NCBI GenBank assembly: GCA_017646885.1
Contig: JAGCLR010000171.1
Location: 1-38,400, forward strand
Source: Methanobrevibacter sp.
GTDB lineage: Archaea; Methanobacteriota; Methanobacteria; Methanobacteriales; Methanobacteriaceae
Length of the DNA stretch: 38,400 nt
Direction of reading: 5' to 3'
Each line of letters opens with the position of its first letter. The first letter of the stretch is position 1. Positions 16,192 to 25,000 of this stretch are shown in pieces. The notes below the pieces were generated by a model. The model was not told the origin of the DNA and ran no database searches. It saw only the letters and a program-made list of their open reading frames with translations. Made by a program: the position numbers and the translations under genes.

Positions 16192-17448
16192 ATGATGAAA
16201 AACGATATTACTTATGAGTATAGAGTCTTTACCCACAGATTATTCGATGTTGAATCGATGGAGGTAGGTATATGTACATCTAAAGCTATAAAAGAAATTA
16301 AACCAAAGGATAAGGTTAATGGTAGATTTTTTCATACTTCTGATACTGATGAGTGGTTTTTTTGTTGGAATAATGAATTGCAAAAACTTAATCTAAAAGG
16401 TAATTCGGATGTTAATACTGCTTTGGCTGAAGTTGAAAAACTTATTGCTAATGCAAATGCCGCTGTAAGTGATGCAAAGAAAACAGCAACAGAGGCAAAA
16501 AATGCCGCTGCCGAAGCAAAGACTGCCGCTGATGCCGCAAGTGCTGCTGTTGAAAGCATTGAAGGTAAGGCTGACCAATCTGCGGTTGAGGCTGTAGAAA
16601 AAGCAGTTGAGTTAAAGGCAGATAAAACTGATGTGGAGGCTTTGGCTGCAAGCATCCCTACTGTTCCTACTAATGTTTCTGCATTTACAAATGATGCTGG
16701 ATATTTAACATCACATCAGGATATATCTGGTAAGCAAGATGTAATTGCTGACCTTGCAACAATTCGTGCAAACGCAGAACTTGGTGCTACAGCAATTCAA
16801 GAGATTCCTGATACATATGCTACTAAAACATATGTTGCAGAGCAAATCGAAGGTATCAATCTTCCTACTGTTCCTACCAATGTGTCTGAATTCACAAATG
16901 ATGCTGGATACTTAACTAAAGATGTAGCAGATGGTTACTATGCTGCTCTCGGCACAACAGGTTCTGGTAACGGTGTGGATAAAAATTATGTTGACACTGA
17001 ACTTGCTAAAAAGCAAAATATAATCGATGATATTGACGATATTCGCACAAAAGCAAATAGTGCTTTACAGTCAATTCCAGAAGATTATATTACATCAGAA
17101 GAATTGGAAGGTAAGGGCTATTTGACCGAGCATCAGGATATATCTGGTAAGCAAGATGTAATTACAGATCTCGAAGATATTCGCACAAAAGCAAATAATG
17201 CATTGCAATCAATTCCTGATGAATATGTTACAGATGAAGAATTGGAAGGTAAGGGTTATTTGACATCACACCAAGATATTTCTGGAAAGCAGGATGTTAT
17301 TTCCGATTTGGAAACAATTCGTTCGGGTGCTGCTGCTGGTGCTACCGCACTTCAGGCACAGGCATTAGATAACTATTACACAATAGAACAAATCGACAAT
17401 ATGATTGGTGTGGCTATTGAAAAGACAAATACAATTCTAAATGCATAA
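16192..17448 (+). CDS. Coiled-coil tail-fibre protein
   Basis: A 418-residue protein; the start may be the second of two adjacent ATGs. The N-terminal domain (about 1-65: YEYRVFTHRLFDVES...FFHTSDTDEWFFCWNN) differs from the docking family. A long Ala-rich coiled coil follows (about 72-150, AEAKTAADAASAAVESIEGK). Repeated fibre modules come next (VPTNVSAFTNDAGYLT ... HQDISGKQDVI), and the tail carries one copy of the SGAAAGATALQ repeat found in the 5652 and 6101 proteins. These are standard phage fibre shaft elements. Antisense ORFs over the Ala-rich region are shadows. It heads an operon with the next genes; its stop lies 4 nt before the ATG at 17453. Confidence 0.87.
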   Translation: MMKNDITYEYRVFTHRLFDVESMEVGICTSKAIKEIKPKDKVNGRFFHTSDTDEWFFCWNNELQKLNLKGNSDVNTALAEVEKLIANANAAVSDAKKTATEAKNAAAEAKTAADAASAAVESIEGKADQSAVEAVEKAVELKADKTDVEALAASIPTVPTNVSAFTNDAGYLTSHQDISGKQDVIADLATIRANAELGATAIQEIPDTYATKTYVAEQIEGINLPTVPTNVSEFTNDAGYLTKDVADGYYAALGTTGSGNGVDKNYVDTELAKKQNIIDDIDDIRTKANSALQSIPEDYITSEELEGKGYLTEHQDISGKQDVITDLEDIRTKANNALQSIPDEYVTDEELEGKGYLTSHQDISGKQDVISDLETIRSGAAAGATALQAQALDNYYTIEQIDNMIGVAIEKTNTILNA

Positions 17449-17452
17449 TATT

Positions 17453-18025
17453 ATGAGTTTGATGGATAATTTAATTGCAATAGAGAATTGCAAAAATGAT
17501 ATTAAAAGTGCTCTTATCAACAAGGGTGTTGATATGACAGATGTTACATTTTCGGGTTATGCTGAAAAGATTAATGCGTTGCAGTTAGAATCTGGTGATT
17601 CGCCTGCTCCCACACCATCTGCTGATTATATATATAGTAATGGATATCTTGTTGATGCGACAGAAACAAATGACATTATAACATTTATTCCTTATGAAAT
17701 TGTTTTGAATGATGAGGGTAAATTTATTATTGAACTTATGTGTCCAGAGGAAATACCAGGATATGAGGGCGGTACTTATTATGATGTTATTTTTACAGTG
17801 GATATTCCAGAATCATATAAAGCATCTAAATTTGAGTATTATGATATGGGAACAACATCATGGTATGATCGCGAATTGAAGTCTAATCCAAGATATTCTA
17901 CAGTGGTTAGAAATGGTATAACATATCGTTCATATGTTAGACTTGTTTCAGATGGTGTAGATATTGGTAGTGTTGATGTTCAGTATGAACCATTCAAATA
18001 TAGAATAACAATAGAAAAAGAATAA
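17453..18025 (+). CDS. Small virion-type protein with KGVDM-x-YAEKI motif
   Basis: A 190-residue protein starting MSLMDNLIAIENCKNDI. ATGs at 17441 (overlapping the previous gene) and 17462 are alternatives. The N-terminal motif IKSALINKGVDMTDVTFSGY...KI is widespread in phage structural proteins as a small helical segment. After a Pro-rich linker (about 55-62), residues 65-190 form a beta-rich domain of unknown type. It is co-transcribed with the flanking fibre genes (4 nt after one, 1 nt before the next). A tail or fibre accessory subunit is inferred. Confidence 0.75.
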   Translation: MSLMDNLIAIENCKNDIKSALINKGVDMTDVTFSGYAEKINALQLESGDSPAPTPSADYIYSNGYLVDATETNDIITFIPYEIVLNDEGKFIIELMCPEEIPGYEGGTYYDVIFTVDIPESYKASKFEYYDMGTTSWYDRELKSNPRYSTVVRNGITYRSYVRLVSDGVDIGSVDVQYEPFKYRITIEKE

Positions 18026-18026
18026 T

Positions 18027-19241
18027 ATGGCAAGAAAATATTCAAGTACAATTAATGTATCACCATATAATGTGGGTTCGGCACAACCATTGGATGTTAG
18101 AATGGTTGTTACTTCCATTGATGACCTCAAATTAGCATCATTATTAAAATCAACATATGTTGGTATGGTTGTATATGTTGATGACAAAAATGAAGATGGA
18201 GATAATGTTAATGAGTCGGGACTATATGTGTGTTATAGTAAACCAGCAAGAGCAACACAATCTCTAACTAATGTTGAGGATGGTTGGAGAAAGTTAGATG
18301 TAGACTATTCAGTTCGCATTGTTGAATCTGAATCCAACCTTATAGATGGAACAACAATTATGTTCCCATTTCAGGGAATGATGGCATATGTTACATCTGA
18401 ATCTGCTTTGTATATCCTTTTAACAAAGGGTGTAGAGAACTCAAAGAATCTTAATAACTGGAAAAAGATATCTGCTACTTCATCAGCGTCATTAATTGAT
18501 AAAGTTGGTATCAATGTTGCTCCAGAAGGTGGTTCAGGATTTAAGATTGCAGAAAATAAAGAAGTAATCATTGAAGATTATGTAAATGTAGAGAACTACA
18601 TTAAAGCAGAATATAATTATACAAGCAAAGGTGTAAACTCTTTTGATACAGATTCTAATTTCACATATGATTTGGTGAGATTATCAAAAGGTGGCGAATC
18701 ATATATTGAATTATATGCTAATGGCGATTATTGGATGACAGTTAATGATCCAGATAATGGTCTTGGTTTATCAGAACTCTCTGGTAACACTTTCGCAAAA
18801 GAAACACCTGTTTGCTTTGGTGTAGATATTCAGTTTACCGATGGTTGGACAATTTCTTATGGTGATGTAACAAGACCATTTACAGATAGTGATTACGAAC
18901 TTATTGACATATACAGAAGCGAATATTCGCCAGAAGTGTATGCATACCTAAAAAATATAGATGTGAGAATGCTTACAGAGGATGATCTTGTTGCTATCGA
19001 TGATAAGATTGACAACCTCGCACATTCAATAATGATTGATCTTGGTGAGACACCATCTGAACCAGGTGAGTCGGATGGAAGTGATTTACCAGGCGAGTCA
19101 GATGGCGATACAGATGTTTCTACACCTGTTCCTTTGCAGCAAGTTATTGTTCAAATGAATAATTCGATTAATAAACTTGAACAAACAGTTGTGGAACCAG
19201 ATCCAATTGAACATTCAGAAATAGATGGATTGTTTTCATAA
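18027..19241 (+). CDS. Fibre-cluster virion protein with C-terminal IDGLF peptide
   Basis: A 404-residue protein. The N-terminal domain (about 15-95, QPLDVRMVVTSIDDLKL ... YVGMVVYVDDKNEDG...GLYVCYS) is a beta-rich module also found, in shortened form, in the 21667 product. The middle is of unknown fold. Acidic GESDGSD/GESDGD repeats (about 345-362) form a linker. The C-terminus is a helix ending EHSEIDGLFS, the terminal peptide shared with three other proteins of the cluster. It starts 1 nt after the preceding stop. It is probably a structural tail or fibre component; the precise role is unknown. Confidence 0.78.
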   Translation: MARKYSSTINVSPYNVGSAQPLDVRMVVTSIDDLKLASLLKSTYVGMVVYVDDKNEDGDNVNESGLYVCYSKPARATQSLTNVEDGWRKLDVDYSVRIVESESNLIDGTTIMFPFQGMMAYVTSESALYILLTKGVENSKNLNNWKKISATSSASLIDKVGINVAPEGGSGFKIAENKEVIIEDYVNVENYIKAEYNYTSKGVNSFDTDSNFTYDLVRLSKGGESYIELYANGDYWMTVNDPDNGLGLSELSGNTFAKETPVCFGVDIQFTDGWTISYGDVTRPFTDSDYELIDIYRSEYSPEVYAYLKNIDVRMLTEDDLVAIDDKIDNLAHSIMIDLGETPSEPGESDGSDLPGESDGDTDVSTPVPLQQVIVQMNNSINKLEQTVVEPDPIEHSEIDGLFS

Positions 19242-19270
19242 AAAATATACAATATAAAAAAAAATATAAC

Positions 19271-20281
19271 ATGAGCGAAATTATTAAAAACAAGTATTTA
19301 GATTTTGGTGGTTTAAAGAAATATGATGAACTTATTAAGGGACTCATTGCCGCTGGTCATAAAGAGTTGGCAGATGCTATTGCTGCTTTGGATGTAAAAC
19401 TCGGATCTCTTGAATTTGAAGGTTCTGATGATAAGTCTTTTGCAGAAGCTATCAATGACATATATTCTTCAATTGCGGATGTTGTTGCAGCACAAGATGA
19501 ACTTGGCGCAAAAGATGCAGAACTTGAAGGTAAAATCAATAGTATTATCGGCGACTTGGAGTCATTGGAGGGTTCTACACTTTCAGAAATCTCTGCTAAA
19601 TTAAATCAACACACAACAGATATTGCTGGTGTTGAAGGTAGAGTTGCAACACTCGAAGGAACAATCGACGATTTGAAAAATCTTGGTGGTGAAAACGGTC
19701 TCGTTGCTGTAGTTGATAAAGTTAATGCTAATATGACTGCAATCGAAACACTCAATGGTGGTGTAGAGGTTGAAGGTTCTGTAAAGAAGGCTGCTGCTGA
19801 CGCACAGGCTGCTGCTGAAGCAACTGCTGCTGCTGACGCTACTGCAAAGGCAGATGCTGCACAGGCTGCTGCTGAACAAAAGGCAACAGAACTCAACACA
19901 GCAATGGATGAGCGTGTTAAGGTTCTTGAGGAAATTGATCACGAACAACTCGCTGCTGATGCTGTTGCTGCCGTAGTTGCTGGTGCAGAATCTGACTTTG
20001 ATACATTGAAAGAGGTTGCTGATTGGATCGCTTCTGATAAAGAAGGTTCTGCTGCACTTCAGACAACAGTTTCAGGTCATACTGAAAGCATCAATGCAAT
20101 AAATGGTGATATCGATGCTCTTGAAGCAAAGGTTGATGAGGATATCGCAAACTTGACAACTCATATGTCAGAGGCTGCTACTGCACTTGCAGAAGTAGAT
20201 GGTCGTCTTGATGCTCTTGAGGCATTTGAGGAAACTCACGCTTCTATTGAAACATCAGAGATTGAAGGTTTGTTTGCATAA
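19271..20281 (+). CDS. Coiled-coil tail fibre with docking element and IEGLF tail
   Basis: A 336-residue protein. The N-terminal element KYLDFGGLKKYDELIK is almost identical to that of the 5652 protein. Long helical coiled coils follow (about 60-150 and 170-215, including an Ala-rich AAADAQAAAEATAAADATAK stretch). Next is an ESDFDTLKEVADWIASDKEG module common in phage fibres, then more coiled coil, and a C-terminal SEIEGLFA peptide. The architecture is that of a trimeric fibre shaft. Antisense ORFs over the Ala-rich region are artefacts. It is followed by a terminator. Confidence 0.85.
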   Translation: MSEIIKNKYLDFGGLKKYDELIKGLIAAGHKELADAIAALDVKLGSLEFEGSDDKSFAEAINDIYSSIADVVAAQDELGAKDAELEGKINSIIGDLESLEGSTLSEISAKLNQHTTDIAGVEGRVATLEGTIDDLKNLGGENGLVAVVDKVNANMTAIETLNGGVEVEGSVKKAAADAQAAAEATAAADATAKADAAQAAAEQKATELNTAMDERVKVLEEIDHEQLAADAVAAVVAGAESDFDTLKEVADWIASDKEGSAALQTTVSGHTESINAINGDIDALEAKVDEDIANLTTHMSEAATALAEVDGRLDALEAFEETHASIETSEIEGLFA

Positions 20282-20296
20282 TCTTAATATAATATA

Positions 20297-20347
20297 GTAA
20301 AGGGAATAATGCCAAAAATTAATGTATTAATTGTTCCCTTTACTTTT
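20297..20347 (+). terminator. Intrinsic terminator
   Basis: Stem GTAAAGGGAA / TTCCCTTTAC with a long loop that can itself pair (AATTAAT / ATTAATT), followed by TTTT. Confidence 0.8.
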
Positions 20348-20355
20348 AATAAATA
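20348..20355 (+). promoter_or_regulatory. Possible late-type promoter variant AATAAATA
   Basis: AATAAATA differs from the CATAAATA octamer at the first base. It follows a terminator and lies 13 nt before the ATG at 20369, closer than the other examples, so it is a weak candidate. Confidence 0.3.
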
Positions 20356-20368
20356 AACATAATATAGA

Positions 20369-21658
20369 ATGGCACAATATTTAGATTTTACAGGTTTATC
20401 AAAATATGATGAGTTAATTAAAGCACTCATCAACAAAGCCGATGCTGACCTTGGAGAAAGAATTGATGCCGTTGTAGAAGAATGTGGTGATAATGCCAGT
20501 ACCCTTGCTGAAATCATTTCTTTAATTGGAAGTATTGAGGATGGAAAAACATTGTCGGGATTGCTGTCAGACCTTAATAAAGAGGATGAAAATTTACGAA
20601 AATTAATATCTGAAATTGCAGGTGTTGATTCGGATGCTGGTGAAAGTATCGCATCTATGTCAGAAATTGTTGATCAACTTAAAAATCTCCAAGAGATAAT
20701 TGGACAAAAATATTCTGACGGTAGTGATGCGGAAACAATTGTTGATAGACTTGAGGATTTGGAAAGAGATGGTGAAATATATAAACCATCACAATCATTA
20801 GTCGATGCAACAAATTTATCATCTTCTGAACATGGTGGATTAGGAAGTCATAATGCTGCATGGTTCAAAGAGCAGGGATATACTTATTCACAAATGTTTG
20901 ACGCTATTCTTTTCCCTACTGTTATGCCTACAATGACCGAACCTAGTTTGTCTTGGAAAAATTATTCTACATCATACGATAAATTAGTCGGAACAGATAT
21001 CACAAGTTTGGTGTTGGATAATGATAATATCGCAAATTATATAACTGCAAATTTGGGTTCTTGGTCTTTGGATGTTAACTCTGAAATGACAGCATCAAAT
21101 GGATGTGGAACAATTAAGGTGAGCACAACAGGTTCGCCTGTTGATAATGGCGATGGAACTTATTCAATGGGTACAACTACAATAAAATATCAGGCGTATG
21201 CGAAATTCTCATCTGGTGATGATCCTAAAGATAATAAAGGAAATGTCTGTACAGGTATGGGATATTTCAGTAATGGAAATAAGTATTCGTCTTCAGCATA
21301 CATTTATCCACACTATAATTTCTATGCTACAACCAATCAAAGTGCTCCTGGTGAATTGGTTCAACAACCAGTTATGCGAAGTGCGGGTATAAGCACAGTA
21401 ACTACAACACAAGGTAAGATAACTTTGGCACCACATACTTCTGCTACACCTTGGAAAATAAGATTGCCAAAAGCACTCCAAACACTTTGGATGCTTAATA
21501 CATCGAATGGTAAATATGAAGTTATCGAGATGTCAGGCAATGCTCCAAAAATGTGGAAGTATGAGCAAGAAACAACAAAAGAAAATGGTATAAACTATCA
21601 TGTATATACATACATTGGTTCAGATAATAATTCAGCAAATATACAAATAAAATTCTAA
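20369..21658 (+). CDS. Tail-fibre/adhesin protein
   Basis: A 429-residue protein starting MAQYLDFTGLSKYDELIK (docking-like element). Residues about 25-140 are helical or coiled coil with Asp/Glu-rich turns. Residues about 150-429 form a beta-rich C-terminal region containing HGGLGSHNAAWFKEQGYTYS and repeated Thr/Ser/Tyr-rich strands, likely the exposed tip. It lacks the IDGLF tail peptide. It is the first gene of a short unit with 21667, 8 nt downstream. A receptor-binding role is inferred from architecture and location. Confidence 0.8.
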   Translation: MAQYLDFTGLSKYDELIKALINKADADLGERIDAVVEECGDNASTLAEIISLIGSIEDGKTLSGLLSDLNKEDENLRKLISEIAGVDSDAGESIASMSEIVDQLKNLQEIIGQKYSDGSDAETIVDRLEDLERDGEIYKPSQSLVDATNLSSSEHGGLGSHNAAWFKEQGYTYSQMFDAILFPTVMPTMTEPSLSWKNYSTSYDKLVGTDITSLVLDNDNIANYITANLGSWSLDVNSEMTASNGCGTIKVSTTGSPVDNGDGTYSMGTTTIKYQAYAKFSSGDDPKDNKGNVCTGMGYFSNGNKYSSSAYIYPHYNFYATTNQSAPGELVQQPVMRSAGISTVTTTQGKITLAPHTSATPWKIRLPKALQTLWMLNTSNGKYEVIEMSGNAPKMWKYEQETTKENGINYHVYTYIGSDNNSANIQIKF

Positions 21659-21666
21659 TTGAACTT

Positions 21667-22056
21667 ATGGCAGAAATTAAAGATAAAGGTATGTTTAAAT
21701 TTGCGGGTACTTATGAAGTAAACGCAGCGACTGCCCTTGATCCAAGAGTTCAATGGGATAGTTTTGAAGATTTGATTAAGAAAGATTTCTGGCCTACAAG
21801 TGGCGACACTGTATATGTATATAACGGTCTTATTGCTTCTGTTGGTGATGAAGTTTGGTTGCTCGTGGATAAAGCAAAATTTATCAACTGTGTCCATAAT
21901 TCTGTCGGACTATTAAACTCGGTTGCGAGAATTGTAACGAAAGAAGATGGTTCAAAAGAAATAGTTTATAAAACAAAAGAAGTTGCTGAACTATTGGGAT
22001 GGAAAATAATAGGACTTAAATCAGAAGTTGAAAATCATTGCTTAAATATGGATTAA
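21667..22056 (+). CDS. Small fibre-cluster protein sharing a domain with the 18027 product
   Basis: A 129-residue protein. Residues about 15-70 (ALDPRVQWDSFEDLIKKD ... GDTVYVYNGLIASVGDEVWL) parallel the N-terminal domain of the 18027 protein (PLDVRMVVTSIDDLKLAS ... YVGMVVYVDD). This suggests a small structural module shared by both. The rest is unrecognised. It is the last gene of the plus-strand fibre cluster, co-transcribed with 20369, and ends in a terminator shared with the convergent LRR gene. Confidence 0.72.
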   Translation: MAEIKDKGMFKFAGTYEVNAATALDPRVQWDSFEDLIKKDFWPTSGDTVYVYNGLIASVGDEVWLLVDKAKFINCVHNSVGLLNSVARIVTKEDGSKEIVYKTKEVAELLGWKIIGLKSEVENHCLNMD

Positions 22057-22057
22057 A

Positions 22058-22088
22058 AAAAGAGGAACATTTTAAATGTTCCTCTTTT
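22058..22088. terminator. Bidirectional intrinsic terminator
   Basis: A near-perfect inverted repeat AAAAGAGGAACATTT / AAATGTTCCTCTTTT between convergent genes, with A/T flanks for both strands. Confidence 0.9.
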
Positions 22089-22094
22089 ATATTA

Positions 22095-25000
22095 TTATAA
22101 TGTTTCGGTTGAGAGAATTGTTTTGTATTTATTACTATTGTATTGTAACGCTGGGTTATTAGATACGCTAACTATTTTGAAACACATACCCGCTAAATAT
22201 TTATTATGGTCTGATAAATTTAAATTAATCTTAAATGTAAGTTGGTCTATATCAGCATCTTTATTGGATAAATAGCGTTCTAATTTCAATGAACCACTTT
22301 TTATTATTTGATTTCCGATGTCATGTATGTTAAAATTAATGCTACCTGCAGACCACGCATAAGGTATAGTTTTAAATTTCAAATATAATCCATCTCGCTT
22401 ACATGAAACCTCCAAAAAATCCTCTATTGTTCTTCCATTTATGCCTGTCGCAATAAAACTATATGAATATTGTGCCCAATCACTATTATTTCTATAAGTG
22501 TATTCTAATTCAAAAGGCATCTGAATTTTTAGTTTGTTATTGTTTAATTGTGCAACATCAAATGGTTTTGAATTCGACATAAATTTAGGTGGTGTCGATA
22601 ATAACTGTGGAATAGTTATAGTCATGTTTGACTTTAAACATTTATCGCCCATTGTTTGTAAATATATGGGGAGTGTTAAGTCACTCATTTTTTCACACCC
22701 ATTAAATGCATAATTGCCTATAAAATTAATGCTGTCGGGTAGAGAAGAAATATTCAAATTTGTACAATTTTCAAATGCACTTGTATTTATTGATGTTAAT
22801 TCTGGTTGCGATGAGAAAAATAGATTTCCTAAATATGTACAATTAGCAAATGCGTAACTTTGTATTTCTTTAGTTTTATTGCTTATGATAACTCCGTTTA
22901 AACTTGTACAATTTTCAAATGTCGATGTGTATATATTTTGAACATTGCTTAAATTTAATTCAGACCCACTATTAAAACTTTTACAATTTTTAAATGCCCC
23001 TTTGCCAATATATGATAAATTTTCGGGAATATTATTTTCTAAATACATCAATTCACAACCCTCAAATGCATATTCTCCTATTGAAGATAAATTAATAGGT
23101 AGATTTATGGCACTTAATTTTTTACAGTTTTTGAATGCGAATTCATTTATATATTTTACACCATTCCAATTATATATAGAAGATAAGTTTTGGCAATCTT
23201 CAAATGCATATTTATTTATATTATTTATAGGATTATCATTTAAATCTATGCTTGATATATTAGTTCCTTTAAATGCATAATTATATATTTCGGTAATGTT
23301 CATATTGGGCAGTTTATAATTAACATCATCACTTAATTCTCCCTGTGCAAAAAATTTAAGAACATTTTTACACACATAACATCTATTGTCGTCACTTACA
23401 TATCCTTTATAATATGTTCCGAATTCTTTTAATTTTTTACATCCACAAAATGTTTCATTACCAAAATAATCTCCTAATTCTTGTGTGACAAAATTATTAG
23501 GTATTATATTATTCGTTGAACCATTAGTTGAACCATTCGTTGAACCATTCGTTGAACCATTTACTATAATATTATTTTCAATTTCAATCTTTGATTTTAA
23601 TCCTATAGGTATATGTATTCTTGTTAAAGATGAACAGTTATAAAAACATCTATTATTAAATTCTGTTATATTATCCGATAAATATATATACTCTAATTTT
23701 GTACATTCTTTAAATGACTCTACACTTAACTTATTGATACCATCGCCAAGTATAACTTTTTTAACAGGCGTGTTGTAAAAATAACCAGATGGTAAAGTTG
23801 CATCTTTTACATTTGATATTTTATAATATATTCCATTTGGTAATGTTGACTCCACATAAGTTTGATTATCAATTTTAATCGAATCGTCTGTATAATATAT
23901 TATGCTATCATCTGTGGGTTTTGGATATATATGATCTTTATATGATGCATATGATGATGTGGTCGCCCATGTGTTATGATATTTCTCAAAACTGCTTTCA
24001 GGCACAAATATTTTAAAATCAGTTTCAACATCTTTAAATACATCATTGCCGATTGTAGGTGGTTCGGTTCCTTCAAAGTGTACTTCATAAAGATTTTCAC
24101 ATCCTTCGAAAGCATTATCTCCTACATGTGTTACATTTGAAGATATATCTATTCTTCTCATATTTACATGTCCATAAAAACATGCATCACCTAAAATAGA
24201 TATATTATTATCAATTTCTGATATTTTATGAATTCGTCCTTCTGTATCACTTTTATCTATTTGAGAAACACAAATTAATTTACCATTACATACAACCGCC
24301 TTTTTATTGTATTTGCCTTCATTAACTACAAATTCCCCATCAAAGTATTCTATATTTTTACATCCTGCAAATGCACCATCGCCTAACGATATTAAACTAT
24401 TTGGTATTGTAAATGATTTGAGCGATTGGCAATTTTTAAAAGCATATTTACCAATTGCTGTCAAATCACCAAAAATGGTTATATTTTGAAGATTTATACA
24501 ATCTTCAAATACACCGTCTAAAATTGATTCGCATTCAATTGGGATATCAATAGATATTAATCTTTCTGGATTTTTAAATATTTTTTCATCTAACTTTTCA
24601 ACTTTATTCTTAAATTGTATTAATCCATATCTATTATCCTTATACTCATTCGATTCAATTAAATTTTCAATATTTTCACATACTTCTATGATATTATCAT
24701 CATTGGATGTATATATAATTTGATTATTTTGAGGCATTACAATAATATTGTTCATATAGTGTCCCCAATTTTTTTTCCATTTTTCTGATAATTCATTTAC
24801 ATCGTTAATTATATTTTCATATGTGTCTGATCTAAAATAAAATTTAATGTTACAATTACAAGGATCATTTAATTGAGACGAATCACAATCGCAGAATACA
24901 TATGGATTATTAGAGTCACCAAGTTCACAAACAATTCCATATGGGTTTTTCACATAAACGCTTTTTAAGTTGCTACATCCTGAGAATGCATCTATATCAA

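Noticed and set aside
16332..16655. Antisense ORFs over Ala-rich coiled-coil coding regions (also 19606-19948)
   Set aside because: They mirror codon bias of the GCN-rich sense gene, give low-complexity Ser/Ala/Phe proteins and have no promoter or neighbours.
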